DNA of 64,000 nt from Streptomyces sp. JH14 (GCF_029428675.1 NZ_JAJNEL010000001.1:6014001-6078000), one strand, 5' to 3'. Counted from the stretch's first letter, positions 1 to 8,808 are shown. Made by a program: numbers and translations. The notes: a model not told the origin generated them from the sequence alone.

Positions 1-252
1 CGCCCGGCGTGGCCCGTACCGGTCTATCAGTGCGGCGCGGGCGGGCGAGAGAAAGACACTGGTGGCCCCGAACAGCGCCATGACGGCGCCCGCCACGGAG
101 TACGAGCCGGTGGCCCCTTTGACCGCCAGCATCAGGGAGAGGGAGACCATCCCGTACGAGAGCCGCCCCAGGAGTGCCGCACCGAAGGTGCGGGAGGCAT
201 GACGGGTACGCAGGACGGTCGCGTACGAAGGAGCGCGCGAAGGCGAAAGCAT
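1..252 (-). CDS. MFS transporter, N-terminal part (runs off the window)
   Basis: Only the first 84 codons are present, read leftwards from an ATG at 252. The translation shows a first hydrophobic helix (around residues 25-45), a second (around 52-70), and then LIDRYGPRR, which fits the conserved loop 2-3 motif of the major facilitator superfamily (D-R-x-G-x-R). These features indicate a 12-14 helix secondary transporter in the cytoplasmic membrane. The substrate cannot be read from this fragment. The start was chosen because it is the first in-frame ATG and leaves a short, charged cytoplasmic N-terminus before helix 1. It lies in tandem behind the amidase gene, about 340 bp away, so it probably has its own promoter. 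Confidence 0.75.
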   Translation of the reverse strand, partial: MLSPSRAPSYATVLRTRHASRTFGAALLGRLSYGMVSLSLMLAVKGATGSYSVAGAVMALFGATSVFLSPARAALIDRYGPRRA

Positions 253-592
253 GGGGGCTTGTCCTCGGAAATGCAGTACGGAGACACACACTGCGCGTGT
301 GCAGGGACGCCGAAGTGCCGCACCCCGGGGTGACACGGGGTGCGGGCGGTGCGGAGTCCTAGACACGGAGGAGGAGCATGCGTGCCAACGTAGCAGGTGG
401 CCTGCGGGCGCCGTCAGCCCTGCGGGCAGCTGCCGTTGCCGGTGTCCTGCGCCACCTGTGGACGCACGGAAACCGTGCACGCCGGACCGGCGTCACTCGG
501 CGCCGCCTTCGACCCCGGCTCGCCGGTTCCGCCGCCGGGCAAGGACCGGGCGGGGGACGTCGAGCCGGAGCCAGGGCGCAGGCGGGGCGGGG
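253..592. other. Intergenic stretch without a gene
   Basis: 340 bp between the amidase stop and the transporter start, both read leftwards. An inverted repeat CGCACCCC / GGGGTGCG (319-326 and 337-344) could be a hairpin or operator in front of the transporter. No ORF here has convincing codon bias, and I see no further structure I would defend. Confidence 0.5.
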
Positions 593-2170
593 TCAGCGGC
601 CCGCCTGCAGCGCCGCCCAGTTGCCGCTGCCCGTGATCCCGTCGACGGCCGGCCCACGGGCCGTCTGGTACGTGCGCACCGCTGTCTCCGTGGTGGCACC
701 GAAAGTCCCGTCGGCGTCCACGGTCGTGCCGAGCGCCGCGGTCAGCGAGCGCTGGAGCCGCCTCACATCCGGGCCCGAGCTGCCCTGCTGCAGAGTCGGC
801 GTGGTGCCGGCCGACAGCAGAGCGGTCCAGGTCTGCGCGCCGACGATGCCGTCGGCAGTCAGCTCGCGGGCCGTCTGGTACGCCTTCACCGCGCTCTCGG
901 TGCCCGCGCCGAAGGCTCCCGCCTCGTCGCCGGTGGTGAAGCCCTGCTCGGTCAGCAGCTGCTGCACCGCCTCGACCCGGGCGCCCGACGATCCGCTCCG
1001 CTGGCTCGTGTACGAGGTGAAGCTCAGCCCCTCGCCGCTGCCGTCGGTGCCGTCGCCTTCGACGTAGCCCATGTAGAGGTTCCAGTCCCAGTACTTCCCC
1101 GGGTCGGTGTGGTCGCTGTCCTGCGCCTCGCTGTGCCCGATGATGTGCGTCCGGTCCTTGGGGATCCCGTACGTGTCGCACAGCGCGCGGGTCAGCGCGG
1201 CCGAGGAACGGTACATCGCGTCCGTGAACCAGGACGGGTCGTCGACGAAGCCCTCGTGCTCGATCCCGAGCGCCGAGGCGTTGGCGTTCTTCGCGTGGTA
1301 CGCGGTGTCGCGGTCGCGCACCATCTGTGTGATCTGCCCGTCGGAGGAGCGGATCACATAATGGGCGCTCACCTCGGACGTGGGGTTCTGGAACCAGCTG
1401 ATGGTGCCCGCGTACGACCCCTGCGTGACATGGATGATCACCTTGTCGATCTTCGCCGACCGGCCGGCGGCGAAGTTGTGCGCATCGGCCGGGACCCACA
1501 GGGCGGACGGGTAGTCGGGGCTCTGCGTGCGTACGTCGGCGGTGGCGAACGGGCCCTTCTCCGGAGCGACGGGCCGCGCCGCGACCGAGATCCGCTCGCC
1601 GCCGGGGACGGTGGCGCTGAGCCCGTGCGCCAGGAACGTGTAGACGGCGTCGGCGTAGAGGGCGGCGGTGCGGCCGGTCGAGCCGCTGTACTGCGCGACG
1701 GCCGGGTACCAGGCGTCGATGTCGTCGCGCTCGCCGCCGTCGAGGCCGAGCCGGTCCGCATACCAGCGCAGCACGGCCGCGCCGCCCAGGATGTTGGCCG
1801 TGGTGTCCCGCCGCAGCCGTGACAGCGGCTCACCGGTGAGGTCGGCAGCCTTCTCCAGCGTCCGGTTCGTGGGGTTGCTCACCAGGTGCATCACGCCGTA
1901 CCCGTTCGCCTGGCTGGGGCGGCCGGCGTGGCCGTCGAGGTGGGTCTCGCCGTAGCCGACGGCGGCGAGCAGATCGCGCGGTACGTCGAACTGCCCGGAG
2001 GCCCTGACGAATGCCTGGTTCATGGCGTGACGGGTGGCGGCCTGGGGCGCCGGAGGAGGCGCGGCGGGGGCGGCTAGGGCCGGTGTGCCGGTCGCGGCCA
2101 GCGCGGTGACGGTGAGGGCTGCGAGGACGGATGCGCGGACCCTTGTGTGGGCTGCGGCTCGTCTGGGCAT
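593..2170 (-). CDS. Secreted N-acetylmuramoyl-L-alanine amidase with two peptidoglycan-binding repeats
   Basis: The 525-residue protein starts with a signal peptide (basic MPRRAAAHTRVRAS, a hydrophobic stretch, then ALA-type cleavage near residue 33). A helical segment follows (about 50-175; DLLAAVGYGETHLDG) that resembles lysozyme/transglycosylase-like N-terminal regions. The amidase_2 (PGRP-like) zinc domain spans roughly 240-370, with likely zinc ligands in IIHVTQG, IIGHSEA and HTDPGKYWDW. Two peptidoglycan-binding_1 repeats close the protein (about 385-447 and 457-523; both contain the G.FG..TE.AV..YQTARG pattern). It should cleave the amide between muramic acid and the stem peptide outside the cell. 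The ATG at 2170 is preferred over an upstream one because AGGAG lies at the right distance before it and the signal peptide then begins directly. Confidence 0.9.
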   Translation of the reverse strand: MPRRAAAHTRVRASVLAALTVTALAATGTPALAAPAAPPPAPQAATRHAMNQAFVRASGQFDVPRDLLAAVGYGETHLDGHAGRPSQANGYGVMHLVSNPTNRTLEKAADLTGEPLSRLRRDTTANILGGAAVLRWYADRLGLDGGERDDIDAWYPAVAQYSGSTGRTAALYADAVYTFLAHGLSATVPGGERISVAARPVAPEKGPFATADVRTQSPDYPSALWVPADAHNFAAGRSAKIDKVIIHVTQGSYAGTISWFQNPTSEVSAHYVIRSSDGQITQMVRDRDTAYHAKNANASALGIEHEGFVDDPSWFTDAMYRSSAALTRALCDTYGIPKDRTHIIGHSEAQDSDHTDPGKYWDWNLYMGYVEGDGTDGSGEGLSFTSYTSQRSGSSGARVEAVQQLLTEQGFTTGDEAGAFGAGTESAVKAYQTARELTADGIVGAQTWTALLSAGTTPTLQQGSSGPDVRRLQRSLTAALGTTVDADGTFGATTETAVRTYQTARGPAVDGITGSGNWAALQAGR

Positions 2171-2515
2171 ACCTGCTCCTGCTCTGTGGGGAGAAGAACC
2201 GCCCACGGACCCGAGTGGGGTGGGCCGAGGGCCGCGAAGCCGCCCACGGTATGCATCTGTTCAGGGCATGACAATGATCTTGCCGTGTGTCGAACTCCCC
2301 TTCACTCCAATGGCATGGGGGCGACGGGTGGGAGCTCCGGGGGTGGAGCTGCGATTCGGACACCTGGACGGTCAACCACCGCACGGGGGAACGCGGGCCG
2401 GACACCTCACCGCGAAGGCGTATAAAGGGTCCCTCCGGAACCGGTCGGCGTCACCCGACGGCACGTACACCTCACGCGGCAGGCGTCACCGCGTACGACA
2501 GCGGAGGAGTGCCTC
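2171..2515. other. Divergent promoter region between amidase and ACP cassette
   Basis: 345 bp separate two divergent start codons, so promoters for both directions must lie here. GGAGG sits 6 bases before the ACP start. I could not identify convincing -35/-10 pairs or a clear operator by eye; GCGTATAAAG near 2418 is the only A/T-rich element on the ACP side. Confidence 0.5.
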
Positions 2516-2749
2516 ATGGGCACGGCAGAAGAGATCAGCACCTTGCTTGTGTCGAACTTCGGGACCGATCCCCGGACCATCGGGCCCGAGGTGTCGCTCC
2601 ATCAGCTCCGCCTGGACTCACTGGCGCTGGAGGAGCTGCGGCTCCTGATCGAGGACCGGATCGGCGTCGACCTGGACGATGTCCAGCTGTCCTCGCGGGA
2701 CACCTGGGGCCGGCTGGTCGAGACGGTCGACGGCAAGGCGGCGGCATGA
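2516..2749 (+). CDS. Acyl carrier protein
   Basis: The 77-residue acidic protein has the standard carrier-protein length. It carries the phosphopantetheine attachment motif in the form LRLDSLALEELRL, with the modified serine at residue 35 at the start of helix 2. It would hold acyl chains as thioesters for the ketosynthase encoded next. A strong ribosome site (GGAGGAG) precedes the ATG. The stop codon overlaps the following start (ATGA), so translation of the carrier and the ketosynthase is coupled. It is more divergent than a housekeeping AcpP (DSL occurs, but the flanks differ), so it probably serves a dedicated acyl or polyketide product rather than general fatty acid synthesis. Confidence 0.9.
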   Translation: MGTAEEISTLLVSNFGTDPRTIGPEVSLHQLRLDSLALEELRLLIEDRIGVDLDDVQLSSRDTWGRLVETVDGKAAA

Positions 2750-4182
2750 TCCCCCGCACGGTCACGGAGGGCCGCACGGCCGGTGCGGACGCCGAGGGCC
2801 GGGCGACCCGCGCACTCGCCGAGGACGCGGCGACCCGCACGCTCGCAACGGGTCAGCCGGTCCGACCGCCCGGCGAGGTCACGGCGCCCCGCCCGCCCAC
2901 CGAAGGCGTGACGACCCGTCCCGCCCCGCCCCGCCGTGTCCCGTCACCCCGCCCGGAGCCGTTCAGCGCCGCCGTCACCGGAGTCGGACTCGTCACCGCC
3001 GCAGGCGTGGGCGCCGGCAACACCTGGCGCGCCGTCTGCGAGGCGGCCGCCGCACCCTCCGTCCTGCGGCGTCCCGAACTCGCAGATCTGCCCTGCGACT
3101 TCATGTACACCATCACGGGCCTGGACACGAAGGCCGTCCTCGGTGTGGCCGCGCACCGGCTGATGGACCGCTTCTCCCAGCTCGCCGTCATCGCGGCCCG
3201 CGAAGCCGTCGCCGACGCCGGGCTCGACCCCTCGGTCTGGGAGAGCGGGCGGGTCGCGGTCGTCATCGGCTCCGCCCACGGCGGTCTGCCCTTCTACGAC
3301 GAGCAGCACGCCACCCTCGCCGGGCGCGGCGCACGCCGCGTCTCCCCGAAGCTCGCCCCGCTGACCGTCGTCAACGGCGCCGCCAGCAGCGTCGCCACGG
3401 ACCTCGGCGTCCACGGCCCGAGCCAGGCCGTCTCCACCGCCTGCTCCTCCGGCACCGTCGCGATCGGCACCGCCCACCAGATGCTGCGCGCCGGCGCCTG
3501 CGACATCGTCATCGCGGGCGGCGCCGAATCGGTGTGCTCCCGGCTGCTCATCGCCAGCGCCTGCCAGTTGAAGGCCGTCTCCACCCGCCGCGACGACCCC
3601 GGGGCGGCCTGCCGCCCGTTCGACGTCCACCGCGACGGCTTCGTCGTCGGTGAGGGTGCCGGGCTCCTCGTGCTCGAACGCCCGGAACACGCACGCGCCC
3701 GCGGCGCCGGGATCCGCGCCCACATCGCCGGATACGGGGCGTCGAGCGACGCGTACTCCGCGGTCGCCCCCGATCCCGAAGGGCTCGGCATCGAACGGGC
3801 GCTGCGTACCGCCCTCGCCGACGCCGGGTTCGACGGCGCGGACGTCGGCCATGTCAACGCCCACGGCACCTCGACCGTCTCCAACGACCTCATCGAGGCG
3901 ACGATGCTCCGCCGGGTCCTCGGCGACCGCGCCCTCGTCACCTCCAACAAGTCGATGACCGGGCACACCCTCGGTGCCGCAGGGGGCATCGAGACCGCGT
4001 TGACCGTGCTCGCGCTTCAGCACCAGCTCGTGCCGCCCACGGTCAATCTCGACGCACCCGACCCGGAGATCCCCATCGAGGTGGTCGCCAAGGAGGCCCG
4101 CCCGGGCCTGTTCGACGTCGCCGTCAAGACCTCGCTCGGCTTCGGCGGCCACAATGCCGCACTCGTCCTCACCAGGGCCTGA
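2746..4182 (+). CDS. Beta-ketoacyl-ACP synthase (FabF/KAS II-like)
   Basis: 478 residues. The thiolase-fold ketosynthase begins near residue 75 (AAVTGVGLVTAAGVGAG). The catalytic triad is intact: Cys233 in STACSSG, His373 in NAHGTSTVSND, and His407 in SMTGHTLGAAGG, with the glycine-rich GFGGHN near the C-terminus. It should perform decarboxylative Claisen condensation on carrier-bound acyl groups. The first ~75 residues form an unusual Thr/Arg/Ala/Pro-rich extension (repeated ATR/TTR) with no FabF counterpart. It is either a disordered leader or an over-long start, but the ATGA overlap with the ACP stop supports the chosen start. No ketoreductase, dehydratase or acyltransferase lies nearby, so the chain presumably comes from primary fatty acid metabolism. 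Confidence 0.9.
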   Translation: MIPRTVTEGRTAGADAEGRATRALAEDAATRTLATGQPVRPPGEVTAPRPPTEGVTTRPAPPRRVPSPRPEPFSAAVTGVGLVTAAGVGAGNTWRAVCEAAAAPSVLRRPELADLPCDFMYTITGLDTKAVLGVAAHRLMDRFSQLAVIAAREAVADAGLDPSVWESGRVAVVIGSAHGGLPFYDEQHATLAGRGARRVSPKLAPLTVVNGAASSVATDLGVHGPSQAVSTACSSGTVAIGTAHQMLRAGACDIVIAGGAESVCSRLLIASACQLKAVSTRRDDPGAACRPFDVHRDGFVVGEGAGLLVLERPEHARARGAGIRAHIAGYGASSDAYSAVAPDPEGLGIERALRTALADAGFDGADVGHVNAHGTSTVSNDLIEATMLRRVLGDRALVTSNKSMTGHTLGAAGGIETALTVLALQHQLVPPTVNLDAPDPEIPIEVVAKEARPGLFDVAVKTSLGFGGHNAALVLTRA

Positions 4183-4203
4183 CGCAGAAACGGAAGACCC
4201 CGC

Positions 4204-5106
4204 ATGCCCCAGGAGACCGTCCGCAGCCTCTCGGTGAACGGACTGCGGTACGGCTACCGACTCCTGCAGCAGCCCGCAGCGCGCACCGAACCGGTCGTCA
4301 TCCTCGGCGGCGCGCTCCAAGGGATGTTCGGCTGGCCCCAGATGGACCACCACGTGGGAGCGGTGGCCGACGTCGTCACCGCCGACCTGCCCGGCATGGG
4401 CGGGGCCGATCCCCTCCCGGACGTGCCCAGTGCCGGGATCCTGCGCTCCGCCCTCACCCGGATCATCGACGACCTCGGCGTGGAGAGGGTCAACCTCTTC
4501 GGGTACTCCTACGGCACCTCGATCGCCCTCCAGTGCGCCCAGCACGAGCCGGGCCGCGTCGCCCGGTTGATCCTCGGCGGCGTGCCGTCGCACATCGACG
4601 ACGGTCAGCGCGCCCACTGGCTGCGGGCCGAGGAACGGCTGAAGGCCGGTGACCTCGAAGCCGCCGCCGCGCTCGCGGCCGAGGGGCTGATGTGCCTCGA
4701 CCCGGACCGAAGGGTCCACCGCAGGGAGCTGGCGCTGCGCTACGTACGCCGTTCGCTCCTGCACGCGATGTCGGGGTCCCCGCACGCGGCGGACTCCGTG
4801 AACAGGGTGCTGGGCGACCCGCCGGACTTCTCCGGGGGGCTGACGGGCGTACCCGCCCTGGTCTTCGCCGGCGAGCACGACACGGTGAGTTCGCCCGCCC
4901 AGCAGCGGGAGTTCGCCGCCACGATCGAGGGCAGCCGCTTCCTCACCCTCGCGGATTCCGACCACTGGGTCATCCTGGAACGGCCCGACGACGTGGCGGA
5001 CCTGGTGGCACGGTTCTTCACCGACCGCCCGCTCGACACCGCCCCGGGCATCGCCACGCTGCCGCACCGGCGCCGGGCGGAACACGATGCGGCGGTCTCC
5101 GCATAA
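4204..5106 (+). CDS. Alpha/beta hydrolase of the ACP-ketosynthase cassette
   Basis: 300 residues with the alpha/beta hydrolase fold. The nucleophile is Ser102 in the elbow GYSYG, the acid is Asp226 in GEHD, and the base is His254 in SDHW, a complete catalytic triad. No signal peptide is visible, so it is cytoplasmic. It lies 21 bp behind the ketosynthase and probably shares its transcript, which suggests a role in releasing or rearranging the acyl chain from the carrier (thioesterase-like). That role is inference: the sequence alone does not separate thioesterase, lactonase or ester hydrolase. The C-terminal ~20 residues (charged, HRRRAEHD) look like a disordered tail. Confidence 0.8.
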   Translation: MPQETVRSLSVNGLRYGYRLLQQPAARTEPVVILGGALQGMFGWPQMDHHVGAVADVVTADLPGMGGADPLPDVPSAGILRSALTRIIDDLGVERVNLFGYSYGTSIALQCAQHEPGRVARLILGGVPSHIDDGQRAHWLRAEERLKAGDLEAAAALAAEGLMCLDPDRRVHRRELALRYVRRSLLHAMSGSPHAADSVNRVLGDPPDFSGGLTGVPALVFAGEHDTVSSPAQQREFAATIEGSRFLTLADSDHWVILERPDDVADLVARFFTDRPLDTAPGIATLPHRRRAEHDAAVSA

Positions 5107-5204
5107 GCCGTGCGACGGTGAACCGGACGATGGTCGTGCGCTTGCCGAACAGGCCGAAGCCCTGACCCCGCCCGGCCGCGCCGACGGCAGGCCCGAACAC
5201 CGTG

Positions 5205-5253
5205 CGGCCCCGGTCCCTTCCGCGGAGGCTGTCCACGGAAGGGACCGGGGCCG
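5205..5253. terminator. Bidirectional terminator hairpin
   Basis: A perfect 18-bp inverted repeat (CGGCCCCGGTCCCTTCCG, loop of 13, then its complement) lies between two convergent genes. There is no T-tract, which is usual for Streptomyces terminators. Confidence 0.85.
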
Positions 5254-5301
5254 GTCTCCCGACGCCCGCCGGGCGGGCCGGCCGGGCCGGGTCACATCAG
5301 G

Positions 5302-7719
5302 TCAGTGGTGACCCTGGACCGGAGCGTTCACGTCCACGCGCACGATCTGCGGGTCGTGGTCGCTCGCCTGGTCGGCGAACTCCGCGTTGATGTGCACCAC
5401 GTCGTAGTCGAAGCGGCAGATGCCGGGGCTGGTCAGGATATGGTCGAGCGTCTGCGAGTTGCCCTCGTACACATAGCTGTACTGCTCGTTCGTCGGCAGG
5501 GTGGTGATCAGCGGCTTGAGCGCTCCGTCGGAGGCCAGCTTCTGCACCGTCGGGGAGAACGCGAAGTCGTTGAGGTCACCGAGGGCGATGACCCGGGCCG
5601 ACTTGTCCGCCGCCAGCAGTGACTTGACGAAGGTGTTGACCTCGGCCGCCTGCTTCACGCGCTTCGTCTCGGAGCTGCGCGTCGGCTCCTGGTAGCGGCC
5701 GTGCAGTGGCTGGTCGCCGCCCTTGGAGGCGAAGTGGTTGCCGATGACGAACACCGGCTTCCCGTGGAAGCGGAACTCGCCGACCAGGGGCTTGCGGCTG
5801 TCGTCCCAGGCGTCGCTGGTCGGGTTGATGCGGCCGGGCGAGGCCGACAGCGTGACGCCCTTCCTGGTGTCCACGGCCGTCACCGCGGTGGTCGCATCGC
5901 CGCCCGGACGGTCCACGAACTCGACCCGCTCGGGGTTGAAGAGGAAGACGTTGCGGATGTTGCCGCCGGGCTCGCCGCCGTCCTTGCCGTCCTCGGGGGC
6001 GATGTAGCGCCACGCGTACTGCGGGCCGCCCGCCGCGACGATCGCGTCGGTGAACCGCTTGAGCGTCGCCTCGGAGCCGACCGTGCCGTCGCTGACCGCG
6101 CCGTTGTCGTCCTGGATCTCCTCCAGCGACACGATGTCCGGCGAGGAGAGGTTGACCGCGACCCCCTGGGCGAGGGTGTCGAACTTCGCCTGCTGGTCGA
6201 GCGCGTCCAGGTTCTCCACGTTGTACGTGGCGACCGCGAGCTCCTTGTCCTTCTGCTTCCGGGTGACCTCACGCCGCAGGTGGTGGTCGGTGAGCGTGCC
6301 GAGCTCGGTGGCCTGGAGGTTGTAGCCGCCGAAGGAGTCGTAGTCCAGGACACCGGTGGTGGTGCCGGACAGCACGTCGCCGACGTTCGCGGCGGGGAAC
6401 GGGCGGGTGGTGTCGAGCGACATCACCTTGATGCGGCCGGTGTTCTGGTCGGTGTACGAGGAGTAGAGCGTGCCACCGCGCCGGGTCGGGTTCTCGTTCG
6501 GCTTGACGGTCACCCAGACCTCGCCGTACGCGGTCGTCGCACCCGTGACCCGGGTGTCGGCGATCTCGACGCGGGTGCCTTCGAGCGACTCGTACCGGTC
6601 GAGGGCGTACGTCGCCGGGTCGAGGGGCAGCGCGTCGATCGAACCGCCGCCTGCCGAGGGGACGTACGCGCCGGGCACGGACGCCGCATCGAGCACGACC
6701 GGTGCGGGCAGTGCGTTGCCCGACGACAGGACCGTGACCCTGGGGGCGGTGATCTCGGTGATCGACTGGGTGGTGGCCGACGGGTAGTACTCGTCCACCT
6801 TGCCGCTGACCAGCACCGCGTCGCCGACCGCGACGGCCGGGGCGGCGGAGCCGGTGTAGACGAAGACGCCTTCGCCGGTACGGGCGTCCGCGTCCGGTGC
6901 CGCGTCCTGGATCCAGAAGCCGCGCGAGCCGCTGGTCCGCACCGCCGTGACGACGCCGGGGACCCCGGTCACCGACTGGCCGTCCAGCGGCGACACACGG
7001 GTGGTGCCCTGGATGTCGTGGATCCTGACCGGGCCGGGCTCGGTCGGGTTGCCCGGGTCGCCCGGACCCGAACCGCCGGACGTCTCACCGGCCGTGTTGA
7101 CCGGTGTCGCGGCGCCCGCGGTCAGGTCGGCGGCGTTGTCGTCGGTGTCGGCGAGCGACGTGCCGCGCGCCACGGAGGCGGTGGCGGAGGTGCCCGTCGC
7201 CGGCCCGCTGCCTTCCCGCACGACCGCGGAGCCGTAGCCGACGAGGTCCACGATGCGGGTGTCGGCGGCGCAGTCGGCCGCGGTCTTGCAGGTCAGCGGG
7301 GTGGTGCCGGAGACGAGTGCGATCGTCCCGCTGGTCGCGGACATGGCGACGGTGCCGGTGGCGTCCGGGGTCGGCAGCGCGACGGTGCCGCCGGTGCCCG
7401 CGGCCTCGGCGACCAGGTACCGGCCGCCGGGGGCGACGGAACCGGTCAGTGCGGACACCTGCCACAGCGAACCGGCCGACGGAGTGCCGGGCAGGTACTG
7501 GACGCTGAAGCCGGACAGGTCGTACGCGGCGGAGCCGGCGTTGGCCAGCTCGACGAAGTCGCGGGTGAGCGTCGCCCCGGAGTTGCCTCCGCCGCCGTAC
7601 ACCTCGGAGATCACGGCGGTCGATGACGGGGCCGCGAAGGCGGCAGGCAGCGCGGTCGCCGAGAGGGTCACGGTGACGGCGCCGGCCAGCAGGACGGAAC
7701 GCGGTCTGGATATGTGCAC
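5302..7719 (-). CDS. Secreted ExeM/NucH-type endonuclease/exonuclease/phosphatase with lamin-tail domain
   Basis: 805 residues. A signal peptide (VLLAGAVTVTLSATALPAAFA) is followed by a lamin-tail-like domain (about 35-180; VISEVYGGGGNSG, FVELANAGSAAYDLSGFSV). A central OB-fold-like region comes next (about 240-480). The C-terminal half is an endonuclease/exonuclease/phosphatase catalytic domain with ATYNVENLD, SLEEIQDDNG, VIGNHFASKGGD, ALGDLNDF and QASDHDPQIV, which carry the metal-binding and catalytic residues. It likely degrades extracellular DNA to free phosphate or nucleosides. The GTG at 7719 was chosen because GAGGGG lies before it and the signal peptide then starts at once; an in-frame ATG 60 bp upstream lacks a ribosome site. 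It stands alone and converges with the hydrolase gene. Confidence 0.88.
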   Translation of the reverse strand: MHISRPRSVLLAGAVTVTLSATALPAAFAAPSSTAVISEVYGGGGNSGATLTRDFVELANAGSAAYDLSGFSVQYLPGTPSAGSLWQVSALTGSVAPGGRYLVAEAAGTGGTVALPTPDATGTVAMSATSGTIALVSGTTPLTCKTAADCAADTRIVDLVGYGSAVVREGSGPATGTSATASVARGTSLADTDDNAADLTAGAATPVNTAGETSGGSGPGDPGNPTEPGPVRIHDIQGTTRVSPLDGQSVTGVPGVVTAVRTSGSRGFWIQDAAPDADARTGEGVFVYTGSAAPAVAVGDAVLVSGKVDEYYPSATTQSITEITAPRVTVLSSGNALPAPVVLDAASVPGAYVPSAGGGSIDALPLDPATYALDRYESLEGTRVEIADTRVTGATTAYGEVWVTVKPNENPTRRGGTLYSSYTDQNTGRIKVMSLDTTRPFPAANVGDVLSGTTTGVLDYDSFGGYNLQATELGTLTDHHLRREVTRKQKDKELAVATYNVENLDALDQQAKFDTLAQGVAVNLSSPDIVSLEEIQDDNGAVSDGTVGSEATLKRFTDAIVAAGGPQYAWRYIAPEDGKDGGEPGGNIRNVFLFNPERVEFVDRPGGDATTAVTAVDTRKGVTLSASPGRINPTSDAWDDSRKPLVGEFRFHGKPVFVIGNHFASKGGDQPLHGRYQEPTRSSETKRVKQAAEVNTFVKSLLAADKSARVIALGDLNDFAFSPTVQKLASDGALKPLITTLPTNEQYSYVYEGNSQTLDHILTSPGICRFDYDVVHINAEFADQASDHDPQIVRVDVNAPVQGHH

Positions 7720-7853
7720 GGTCAGCTGCCCCTCAGAGTGTGATGAGAGGCCACAAGCTATGCGCGTAGAACCGGCCATGACAAGGCATCAGAGGTTAAT
7801 TCCAGAAATCGTTCCGACGCCCGGGTCCTCGGTCGTCCGTCCGTCGCTCGACA

Positions 7854-7871
7854 GGCAACCAAAAGGTTGCC
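7854..7871. promoter_or_regulatory. Perfect palindromic operator before the ArsR-SRPBCC gene
   Basis: GGCAACC-AAAA-GGTTGCC is a perfect 7-bp inverted repeat with a 4-bp centre, ending 37 bp before the chosen start. Short, gapped palindromes of this kind are bound by ArsR-type winged-helix dimers, so autoregulation is likely. Confidence 0.7.
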
Positions 7872-7908
7872 TATGGTGATGGTGGTGACCAGGGAAGGCG
7901 GGGAGACG

Positions 7909-8754
7909 ATGGCGACCGCGGCGGCGATGGACGCGATATTCAAGGCGCTGGCCGATCCGAGCCGCCGACAGCTCCTCGACCGGCTCAACGCGCGCGGCGG
8001 GCAGACTCTGCGCGAGCTGAGCGAGGGGCTCGCCATGAGCCGGCAGGCGGTGAGCAAACATCTGGCGGTCCTGGAGTCCGCCCTGCTGGTCACCACTGTC
8101 CGCAGGGGCCGCGAGAAGCTCCACTACCTCAACCCGGTGCCCGTCCAGGAAGTCGCCGACCGCTGGATCGGCCGGTACGAGCGCGGCCGTATGACCGCCC
8201 TGTCCCGCCTCAAACGCACACTGGAAGGAAGTCCGGTCATGGACAAGCCCGAGTTCGTCTACGTCACGTACATCCAGACCACGGCGGAAAAGCTCTACCA
8301 GGCGCTGATCGACCCCGAGTTCATCAAGATCTACATGGGCGGTTACGGCCCCGAGTCGAGCTGGGAGGTGGGCGCGCCGGTCCGCTGGAAAATGGATCCC
8401 GAGGGTGAGTTCGAGGAGGTCGGCCAGCGGGTCCTGGAGGCGGAGCCCGGCAAGCGGCTCTCGTACACCTGGCACACCCTGCAGCCCATGCACCGCGAGA
8501 TGTTCGGTCGGATGCCGGACGAGGAGTGGGCCCAGGCGGTGAAGGAGCGGTCCAAGGTCACGTTCGACATCGAGCCCGCCGAGGAGGCCGCGATGGGCGT
8601 CAAGCTGACCATCACGCACGATGGCTTCGACAGTCCGGACAGCAAGATGCTGGAGGGTGTCAGCGGCGGCTGGATCATGATCCTCTCGACGCTCAAGACC
8701 CTGCTGGAGGGTGGCAGGTTCGTCTCCGACCAGGGCCGGGACGCGTCCGCGTAA
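7909..8754 (+). CDS. ArsR-type regulator fused to an SRPBCC (AHSA1/START-like) domain
   Basis: 281 residues in one frame. Residues 1-100 are an ArsR winged helix (IFKALADPSRRQLLDRL, then recognition-helix segment MSRQAVSKHLAVLE). No metal-binding cysteine pair is present, so it probably does not sense metals. Residues about 110-270 form an AHSA1/SRPBCC ligand-binding domain (FVYVTYIQTTAEKLYQALID; the GGWIMILSTLKTLLE C-terminal helix). These two domains are usually encoded by adjacent genes (the same pair is separate at 43423-44147 in this window), so this is the fused form. It likely represses its own promoter through the palindrome just upstream, with the SRPBCC cavity binding a small hydrophobic ligand. 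ATGs also occur at 7873 and 7879; the one at 7909 has the best ribosome site (AAGGCGGGGA). Confidence 0.85.
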   Translation: MATAAAMDAIFKALADPSRRQLLDRLNARGGQTLRELSEGLAMSRQAVSKHLAVLESALLVTTVRRGREKLHYLNPVPVQEVADRWIGRYERGRMTALSRLKRTLEGSPVMDKPEFVYVTYIQTTAEKLYQALIDPEFIKIYMGGYGPESSWEVGAPVRWKMDPEGEFEEVGQRVLEAEPGKRLSYTWHTLQPMHREMFGRMPDEEWAQAVKERSKVTFDIEPAEEAAMGVKLTITHDGFDSPDSKMLEGVSGGWIMILSTLKTLLEGGRFVSDQGRDASA

Positions 8755-8808
8755 GGCTGCCGAACGCACAGTTCGCCACGCACGGTTGTCCATGATGCGG
8801 GCAGTGGT

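Noticed and set aside
251..1822. Long open frame antisense to the amidase gene
   Set aside because: Typical GC-driven shadow of a real gene; Arg/Gly-rich with no domain.
2944..5295. 783-codon open frame antisense to the ketosynthase and hydrolase
   Set aside because: Composition is that of a reverse-frame shadow; both genes beneath it have intact catalytic motifs.
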